Of a stretch of DNA of 12,553 nucleotides, positions 1 through 6,414 are shown in pieces; position 1 is the first letter of the stretch; each line of letters opens with the position of its first letter. The position numbers and the translations under genes were made by a program. Origin of the DNA: Discostella pseudostelligera (Eukaryota > Bacillariophyta > Thalassiosirophyceae > Thalassiosirales > Thalassiosiraceae). A model generated the notes under the pieces. That model did no database searches. It saw only the letters and a list, made by a program, of their open reading frames with translations, and was not told where the DNA came from. The stretch lies in contig JALLBK010000782.1 in NCBI GenBank assembly GCA_036940085.1, forward strand, positions 1 to 12,553, written 5' to 3'.

Positions 1-312
1 AGATCCTGCCCACAAAGACAAAACACAACCGGGCGACGGTCAGTACATTTGAAGGCTACGCAACACGGATTTTGGGTACTCAACATTTTTGCTCACAAAC
101 AAGGCCAAGTACTCCTAGCATGTGAGTAGCATCGGATCAACACCTCTAGAGAGAGAGAGAAGACCTCTAGAATACAAACCAATACCATTAACAATTACGT
201 CGTTCAATACTACTATGTAGTCGCCGTTGACGTCATTGGGTTGCGGTGTTTGTCTAGAGCTGAGAGAGCCTTTCCAGAGTACCCTTCGATCACTACTTTT
301 TCAACAATCAAA
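1..312. other. 5' flank of the MsrA gene, no gene seen
   Basis: No coding region is supported here. The stretch should hold the promoter and 5' UTR of the MsrA gene that begins at 313. It contains a short GA-rich microsatellite (about 148-162) bracketed by two ACCTCTAGA copies (about 142-150 and 163-171). An ATG at 120-122 is followed at once by TGA. The bases GTGAGT at 122-127 resemble a splice donor, so a 5' UTR intron is possible but cannot be shown. Confidence 0.5.
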
Positions 313-1284
313 ATGTGCACCAGAAGAATCGCAATTGCGTCCTTGATGCTGATGGTGCCTGCTCTGCCATTGGTCTCCCATGCATGGACTCCAACGAGCG
401 GCATTTATGGAGGTGCGAGTTTCATCTCACAGCGAACGTCGTCGCCGCCATCGTCTCTCGCCGCTGCTACTCGCCATCCTCCTCCGAATGATTTAGATGA
501 TGCCACCACTCTCACCGTTGGACTTGATTCGAGACGGTCCTTCCTAACCGCAGCCACTGCAACCGCCATGTCAACACTACTTTCCACCACCACTGCAACA
601 CTCAGCCCCGCTGCGGCATACTCTGACAATGATGAACTCATTGACATTTATTTCGGATGTGGCTGTTTTTGGCATGTCCAACATGAATTCGTCCAAGCCG
701 AAAAGAATATCCTCCTACGATCTGACATGGAATTAACTGCTCGTGCTGGATATGCCGGAGGAAAGGCGGGTTCGATGAATGGCAAAGTTTGTTATCATAA
801 TGCACAAAATATTGCTGACTATGGAAAGCTAGGACATGCTGAGGTGGTGGTACTTCGTATCCCCACTAGCAAATTTGAGGACTTTGTCAAGGAATATTGC
901 AAATTGTTTGATAAGGATGGATTGCGTCCTGATCAATTTGGGGATAGGGGAACTGAATATCGTAATTTGGTGGGTATACCCGGTGGCAAATCATCACCAC
1001 TCGCGGATATTCTTGTGAAAGCATCCATGGCATCGGGTGACAAACTTGATTTTGCAGTTGGTAAAGGGGATGATGCTGATGTGCCCAAGGTGTCATTCAT
1101 CATGGATACTGCCACCTCTCCATTCTATGTTGCTGAGAATTATCATCAATTTCATGACGGTTTTAGGTTGGATGAGAATTATCCCGATTCGTACAATTCA
1201 TTGGCAAAAAAATTTGCTGAGAAGGGTGAGAATTTTGGATCATGTCCGAATGGTATGATGGGGCTAGGTATTGGAGGGTTGTAA
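313..1284 (+). CDS. msrA: Peptide-methionine (S)-S-oxide reductase (MsrA), predicted plastid/thylakoid-lumen targeted
   Basis: MsrA reduces methionine-S-sulfoxide in proteins back to methionine. The 323-residue protein has the MsrA core at about residues 110-285. The GCFW motif (117-120) carries catalytic Cys118. The acid/base residues are in GHAEVVV (Glu177) and in DRGTEYRN (Asp211, Tyr216), and a YVAENYHQFH motif follows at 272-281. Cys311 near the C-terminus is a candidate resolving cysteine. The residue after GCFW is His, where Gly is usual. The start at 313 (AAAATG) is the first in-frame ATG and begins a hydrophobic signal peptide ending VSHA|W at residue 25. An aromatic residue at +1 is typical of diatom plastid leaders. 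A Ser/Thr-rich transit stretch follows, then DSRRSFL (72-78), an Ala/Thr-rich hydrophobic run and SPAAA|YS (98-104), resembling a twin-arginine lumenal signal. The family call is firm; the location is inferred. The gene is intronless and converges on its downstream neighbour. Confidence 0.94.
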   Translation: MCTRRIAIASLMLMVPALPLVSHAWTPTSGIYGGASFISQRTSSPPSSLAAATRHPPPNDLDDATTLTVGLDSRRSFLTAATATAMSTLLSTTTATLSPAAAYSDNDELIDIYFGCGCFWHVQHEFVQAEKNILLRSDMELTARAGYAGGKAGSMNGKVCYHNAQNIADYGKLGHAEVVVLRIPTSKFEDFVKEYCKLFDKDGLRPDQFGDRGTEYRNLVGIPGGKSSPLADILVKASMASGDKLDFAVGKGDDADVPKVSFIMDTATSPFYVAENYHQFHDGFRLDENYPDSYNSLAKKFAEKGENFGSCPNGMMGLGIGGL

Positions 1285-1376
1285 ATGCAGAGAGGAGGCT
1301 CAGCACTCGTTGTACTTTTAGATCTTATGTTGCACACTTTGACAACGGAGAGGCACAACTCTTGTCTATCATAACG

Positions 1377-1880
1377 TCATATCTTCTTTGCCTTCTTTCC
1401 TTTTTTGCCCTTCTTGGATGCAGCCTTGATACGTTCCTCTTCCCACTTTTGCACATGCTCCAATTGCTCTTTCCGTAATTTCTCCTTCTTCTCCTTCGCC
1501 TGTCGAAGATCCAACTCGATATGTCGTGCTTTCACTCGTAGTTCCTTCTGCTCTTGAAGCCACTGACGACATTTCTTGTCCTCCTCATCGTCTACTGTCC
1601 ACAATACCTCATGCACCATCTCCTCTACTTCCGGTGTTTCGACTTTCATACCAGTCCGAGTCAATGCCGCCTCGTTACATTCACTTGCTTGTTCGAGTTC
1701 ACCAATTGCTTCGGGCCCAAGGATTTCGTCCGCGCAGATAATATTGAGCTCGTCAATTCCAATAGGATCTCCGTGACCGATGCCAGCTTCGATTGCTGCC
1801 CATGCTCCCTCCGAACTCAAATCAAGCTGGTCCAGAGTCTCGGGCAAGATTTCCTCCTGCTGTTCAGTGGATGCAATCAT
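1377..1880 (-). CDS. Hypothetical 167-residue acidic/coiled-coil protein with Lys-rich tail
   Basis: I do not recognise this protein. Residues 1-100 are acidic, with few predicted strong structural signals. Residues 103-152 are charged and heptad-like (many Lys, Glu, Leu, Gln), suggesting a coiled coil. Residues 152-166 are a Lys/Gly-rich basic tail that could bind nucleic acid or act as a nuclear/nucleolar signal (inference). The ATG at 1880 is the first in its frame, because an in-frame TGA lies four codons upstream. The reading frame is uninterrupted to a TGA at 1377-1379. The gene lies 113 nt downstream of the NDUFV1 stop on the same strand, and its 3' end faces the MsrA gene with a 92 nt gap. 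The long open frame and the coherent charge pattern argue for a real gene, but no conserved family motif was identified. Confidence 0.7.
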   Translation of the reverse strand: MIASTEQQEEILPETLDQLDLSSEGAWAAIEAGIGHGDPIGIDELNIICADEILGPEAIGELEQASECNEAALTRTGMKVETPEVEEMVHEVLWTVDDEEDKKCRQWLQEQKELRVKARHIELDLRQAKEKKEKLRKEQLEHVQKWEEERIKAASKKGKKGKKAKKI

Positions 1881-1993
1881 CGTTCTGCTTCACTTTCAAT
1901 GCAATTGAACCACCAACCAAAAAACTTAACGCAGGAAAACTCTGGCTTTATAATTTTACACACCTGGCGGCTGCGAAACTAACAACTCACTCC

Positions 1994-3797
1994 CTACGCG
2001 GTAGCCTTGTACGTCAAATCATCCCCATTCTTCTCCACCCATTCCTTATTGTCAAACGGATCCCCACTCCACGCATACTGAAAGACCTTCTCGGGATCAA
2101 AACTCTTGGGATCATCAATCCTATCCTCAATATCCTTACGAAAGTGTCGAAGCAATCCCTGCACTGGCCAAGCCGCCGCATCTCCCAAAGCACAAATGGT
2201 ATGTCCCTCAATCTGACGACTAATCTCCTCGAGCATTGGAATTTCACGCTTGTCGGCATCGCCCTTCTCCATGCGAATTAGGATATCCTCGAGCCACGAC
2301 GTACCCTCACGACAGGGAGTGCACTGTCCACAGGATTCATGCTTGTAGAAGTGGGATAGACGACGGATGGCCCCAATCATATCGACGGAATTATCGAACA
2401 TGGTCACGGCGGCAGTGCCAAGTCCAGAACCCTTAGAACGCAAGTCGTCAAATTCCATGAGGGCCTCATCGCACTGGGCCTTGTTCAAAACCGGCACCGA
2501 TGACCCACCCGGGATACAAGCGCGGAGGGTATCCCATCCATTCCTCATCCCACCACAGTGTTTCTCGATTAATTCACGAAGTGGAATGGACATGGATTCC
2601 TCCACCACAATTGGATTCTTGACATGGCCCGAAATGGCAAATAATTTAGTGCCTCGATTGTTGGGATTACCAAATCCAGCAAACCACGATGCCCCGCGTC
2701 GTAAGATCGTGGGTGCCACGGCCACAGTTTCGACATTGGTTACGGTAGATGGACATCCAAACAATCCCACACCAGCGGGGAAGGGTGGCTTCAATCGAGG
2801 TTTGCCCTGTCGTCCTTCCAAACTTTCAATCAACGCCGTCTCCTCACCACAAATGTAGGCCCCGGCACCACGATGGAGATACACATCAAAATCATATCCG
2901 GAGCCACAGGCATTCCGTCCAATCAATCCAGCTGCATAAGCCTCATGAATTGCCTCATCCAATACCACGGCCTCATTAAAGTATTCTCCCCGGATATAAA
3001 TATACGCAGCTCGTGCCCGCATAGCATACCCCGCAAGCAAACACCCCTCAATCAATTTATGTGGATCCTTTCTCATAATTTCACGATCTTTGCACGTTCC
3101 CGGCTCACTCTCATCAGCATTCACCACCAAAAACGAAGGTCGACCATCACTCTCCTTGGGCATAAAGCTCCATTTCAATCCACTGGGAAAACCAGCGCCA
3201 CCACGTCCACGTAGTCCAGAATCCTTGATTTCTTGGACAATCCAATCGGGTCCCATCCACATAATGTCTTTGGTCATGTGGTAGTCACCTCGTTTTTGGG
3301 CGTCGGAGAGACGCCAATCTTGTTCCCCGTAGAGATTGGTGAAGATTCGATCTTGGTCGGTGAGGCCTCCGTAGGCACTTGAATTATTTGCGTTTTGGTT
3401 TTGTTCGGTGTTGGTGTTATTTTGAGCCGAGATAGAGGGAGCATAGGGAAGAGTAGGGGTAGAAGAATGGAGGTAGTGATTATTTAATTTGGTGGAGGGG
3501 AAGAATCATCGATTTTATTTATTGGAGGCAAAGAGAAGAGGGGGGGGAGAAGTTCAAAATGAGTTTGATGGTCCGAAAATGAGCAATGAAGCACTTCCAT
3601 ATAAATACTCCAACCCAATGACAATGAGGTGAACAAGTTCATTCAATAACTCACCCAACCCCGGCCAACAAATCAGCACGTCCCTTGACGGCGGCAGACG
3701 ACATCATGGCGTATCTCGACGACGACGAGACCGCCGCAGATGATGCAGCCGCCCGGCCCGCGGTGGCGACCCTCCGAACGGCAGCTGAAGCGAACAT
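1994..3797 (-). CDS. NDUFV1: NADH:ubiquinone oxidoreductase 51 kDa flavoprotein subunit (NDUFV1), two exons
   Basis: This complex I subunit binds NADH, FMN and iron-sulfur cluster N3, and starts electron transfer in the mitochondrial matrix arm. Exon 1 (3655-3797) and exon 2 (1994-3377) join in phase (GG|T) to give 508 residues. Residues 1-47 form an Ala/Ser/Arg-rich presequence without acidic residues in its first 40, typical of mitochondrial import. The mature part begins near [12 protein letters not shown]. The FMN/NADH motif [16 protein letters not shown] is at 102-117, and the [11 protein letters not shown] segment at about 219-231. The cluster ligands are Cys397, Cys400 and Cys403 ([12 protein letters not shown]) and Cys443 (HTICALGD). 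All expected ligands are present, so the protein should be functional. The ATG at 3797 (AGCAATG) was chosen because upstream in-frame sequence is repeat-derived and not presequence-like. A 5' extension without the intron has no Met after an in-frame TGA, so the split model is needed. Confidence 0.96.
3378..3654 (-). other. Intron of NDUFV1 (277 nt)
   Basis: The donor is GTGAGT (3654-3649) directly after the presequence exon. The acceptor is TTCAAG, ending at 3378. The phase is 2, so GG from exon 1 and T from exon 2 make a Gly codon. A long pyrimidine-rich tract (about 3421-3475) lies 45 nt or more upstream of the acceptor, and no AG lies between it and the acceptor. The intron separates the import presequence from the mature protein. 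Confidence 0.88.
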
Positions 3798-4306
3798 TGC
3801 TTTCCCTTGGTGACGAATAAAGTAAACTCTTTGGGGATGGGATGCGTCGGCGTCGGCGACGGCTGGGTGAATACTGATACGATATGAAACTGCCGCCGTG
3901 CCGAGTGCCGAGTGCCGAGTGCCGAGTGCCAATGTTACGATGCGCTGACTCAACTTCCACGTGGCTTTTCGCGGGCAACCCCCTTTCTGCCAGTTCCCCC
4001 CTCATCGCTCCGGGAAAGTAGGAAAGAAAGATAGGAGTACTCTTAAGTACTTATGGAAATATTCTGCTGCGTGAAGATACGTGTGGAATTAGATCATCGA
4101 GAAACTTCGCCGCCACCACGTCGGTCCTCCATTTTTTCTGGAGACGACGACGACGCCGACGACCATGACAACTCCGTCCTCCATCCAGCACGGCGGGCGG
4201 CAGCTAGCAGCAGGCAGCAGGACGAGAGTGTCCCACATAGACGATGAATTCAATGGATGGAGAAGGATGGACATATGAGTACTGAGTAGACGATAGATAA
4301 CCATGG
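3798..4306. promoter_or_regulatory. Divergent intergenic region between NDUFV1 and the START-like gene
   Basis: About 500 nt separate the two outward-facing starts, so both promoters must lie here. No TATA box is convincing. Visible elements are a heptamer array (3900-3930), one CACGTG palindrome (3958-3963), an AGTACT/CTTAAG/AAGTACTT palindromic patch (about 4036-4052) and a GAC-rich run (about 4144-4165). Short open frames here (for example 4053-4247) have repeat-like composition and no recognisable motif, so they are not called as genes. Confidence 0.55.
3900..3930. repeat. Heptanucleotide tandem repeat (GCCGAGT)x4 plus GCC
   Basis: Four exact copies of the 7-base unit GCCGAGT run from 3900 to 3927, followed by a partial GCC. 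The array lies about 100-130 nt upstream of the NDUFV1 start, in its promoter or 5' UTR. Confidence 0.95.
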
Positions 4307-4347
4307 ATGGCTCAGAGAGAACTGGCAATAATTTATCTTTCGAATGA
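4303..4347 (+). promoter_or_regulatory. Possible upstream ORF (14 codons) overlapping the START-like gene start
   Basis: The ATG at 4303 has an A at -3 and a G at +4, a stronger start context than the main-frame ATG at 4307. It is read in a different frame and ends with TGA at 4345-4347. Main-frame ATGs at 4352 and 4358 follow closely and have A at -3. If the mRNA includes 4303, the uORF could reduce translation, or ribosomes could restart at 4352. Confidence 0.35.
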
Positions 4348-6339
4348 AAGTATGATCATGGAGGACGACGCAGCAGCAGTTGTGCAAGCGACGGCAGAGA
4401 CCATGCATATGCATGGTCATAATCAGGATGGTGATGCACGGCGGGAAAATAATAATTGGTGTGAGTATTATTTGTTCAATATCGGGTTGCTCTATGGTAT
4501 TCGTAATGTTACATTCCGCCACTCGATCGAGAGAATCTATATCAAATCGTCGCCACAGTCTAAATCACTTACCCTTACTGATTTCTTAACTTACGCCCCT
4601 CACGTCATCCCTTTTTAGTGCACAACCTAACCAAGTTCATAACCACCATTGAAGATGAGGGTATGTTCGGGCTGGCGCAATCTGCCATTGCTCAATCTTC
4701 CAACATTGTAGTATCAGTTGCATCCTCAGCCATTGGGACGGCCATTCATGTAGTGTCAGATGTGTCGTCGAATGCGGCGCGTTTGGTCAATGTTCCACAC
4801 GACAATAACAACAACAACAATTCCATCATGTATTACAACGATATCTGTATTTATAATGAGAAGGAGAAGGATACAGAAGTTGATGGAAATGTAAGTAAAT
4901 GGACCACTTCTTGTCACGAGAATGTTGTAACCCATGTCCCAATCAGAACATCACAGAGCCATGATCATTATCATCAAGGCGATGACTCTCCATTTGGAAT
5001 CATGAGTATTGCATCCACAATTGCAAACATTATGTTGGGAGCAATCTCACCATTGCTAGTCCAGCAACAGCAACATCATTATCACCTTCCTGAAAGAAAT
5101 GTTAGGAGAGATCAACAAATCTTAATGAAACGTGGAACGACAACCCAACCAATCTTTCTCCATGCTGAGACGATGAACTCCTTCAATGATCATTCCACCA
5201 CCGACCTAGGACAATTCTTTGATGCCAATGACAGTTGTTGTCGTAGTAGTAGTAATCATGCCGAGAGTGTATACTACGATGCAACTAGTTCGACGCGATC
5301 ACTCTCGTCGACGGATGATAGCTTTGTTAGTTCCGATGATGCCGAGGACAATTCCGACGATGCCTATGCCGAAGTTAATGGTTGTCATATAGGGGATGTG
5401 GAATTACTCGAGCCTGAACACAGCATTCCACAACATGTCGTACTTGCCTATGATGATAGCACCACCGCCACGATCAGCACGCCAACTTTTTATTTAGATT
5501 TATCAGATGTTCTCTCCGAAGAGGAACAGGTCGTCATTACTTCCACTCACGAAGAATGCATCGTGTACAAGGAAAATAGCAAACTTTACATCGTCCGTGA
5601 TACTGTCATATATCGAGAGTCATTTCATCGTGTATTGAATATATTGGTGGAGAGATCGTTTTGCATTGCACAAATGGATGATGACTGTTCGCCATGTGAA
5701 AGAACAACAACTGATGATAACCCTGGCGAATTGTGTTGGAAGCCTGATGATCGCACGAAGAAATATCTCGAACGTCGACAAAAGAAGACTGCCGAGGAAT
5801 GGACACAAATTCTCGAGACGGAAGTACTCAAATGGACTGGCTCCGTTCAGAACTCAAACTGTCCCATGCTCAAGACACGGGGTATCATCGACATGTCTCC
5901 GTTAGAACTGAAGGAACTATTGCTCGATTGTGAGAGAAATCATTTGTACAATCCAAGTTCAATATCGAAAACAAATATGCATTGCTTTGCCGATATCGAC
6001 GAGATTGGAGGAGAAACGAGGATTGTTCAGAATGTCATGAAGATTCCAATAGTAGGGGGAACGATACAAACTGTATCCCTGACACACGTTCGATGCATTG
6101 AGAATGGTGGTGGGTACATTTTAGTATCACAGTCAGTGGGAGACGATGCCAATGCAAGTCCGGACAACCCCTACTATTCAATTAGCATCCTACGTTCGGT
6201 ACCCAGCGCTGAGCAGAAAACCGAGTTGACAAACATTACACGGATATCATCGATGCCCATTCCCAAGTTCTTAATGCAAAAGGTGGGACTCATGGGTGTA
6301 ATGGACTTCTTCAAAAATCTTCGATCCTTGTGCAAGTAA
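4307..6339 (+). CDS. Two-exon protein with probable C-terminal START-like lipid-binding domain
   Basis: Exon 1 (4307-4460) and exon 2 (4619-6339) join in phase (T|TG, Leu52) to give 624 residues. Residues 67-110 and 175-199 are hydrophobic and Ala/Ser/Ile-rich, perhaps amphipathic helices or membrane-associated. Between and after them are an Asn run, His/Gln-rich stretches and an acidic Asp/Ser-rich region (about 260-305). From about residue 446 to the end the pattern resembles a START (StAR-related lipid transfer) domain. It has an initial helix with EEWTQILE, LKTRGIIDMSPLELKELLLD, a strand with TRIVQNVMKIPIVGG, YILVSQSV, and a final helix with IPKFLMQK and FFKNLRSL. START domains bind lipids or sterols in a helix-capped cup; no ligand can be inferred. 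The start is uncertain: 4307 is the first in-frame ATG after a TAA at 4298-4300, but 4352 or 4358 have better contexts. The 3' end converges on TYW1 with a 75 nt gap. Confidence 0.7.
4399..4418. repeat. 20-base perfect palindrome in exon 1 of the START-like gene
   Basis: The 20 bases from 4399 to 4418 (GACC, then ATGCAT-AT-GCAT core, then GGTC) equal their own reverse complement. They are coding and specify part of ETMHMHGH. The palindrome could be chance, a protein-binding site or an RNA hairpin. Confidence 0.9.
4461..4618 (+). other. Intron of the START-like gene (158 nt)
   Basis: The donor is GTGAGT at 4461-4466. The acceptor is a pyrimidine-rich CCCTTTTTAG ending at 4618. The phase is 1 (T|TG). 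Both flanking frames stay open across the junction, and the exon 1 frame runs on into the intron to a stop near 4618, so the spliced model is preferred. Confidence 0.82.
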
Positions 6340-6414
6340 CGGGTTTGTTGAGACGAACGCCGTACAAAGTATCTACCTGTCGGTTGGACTGCACATTGAT
6401 GGATAATTATGATG

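Noticed and set aside
1554..2281. Overlapping plus-strand open frames opposite the hypothetical gene and the NDUFV1 3' end
   Set aside because: They have no recognisable domain and cross from one minus-strand gene into the next; they are best read as shadows.
2367..2858. 163-codon plus-strand open frame opposite NDUFV1
   Set aside because: The minus strand encodes conserved NDUFV1 motifs over the whole interval; the plus frame is a shadow.
3798..3953. N-terminal extension of NDUFV1 to an upstream ATG at 3953
   Set aside because: The extension is translated from the heptamer repeat and promoter-like sequence. The ATG at 3797 begins a typical mitochondrial presequence.
4053..4247. 64-codon plus-strand open frame in the divergent promoter region
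   Set aside because: It is short, composed partly of GAC repeats, and has no motif.
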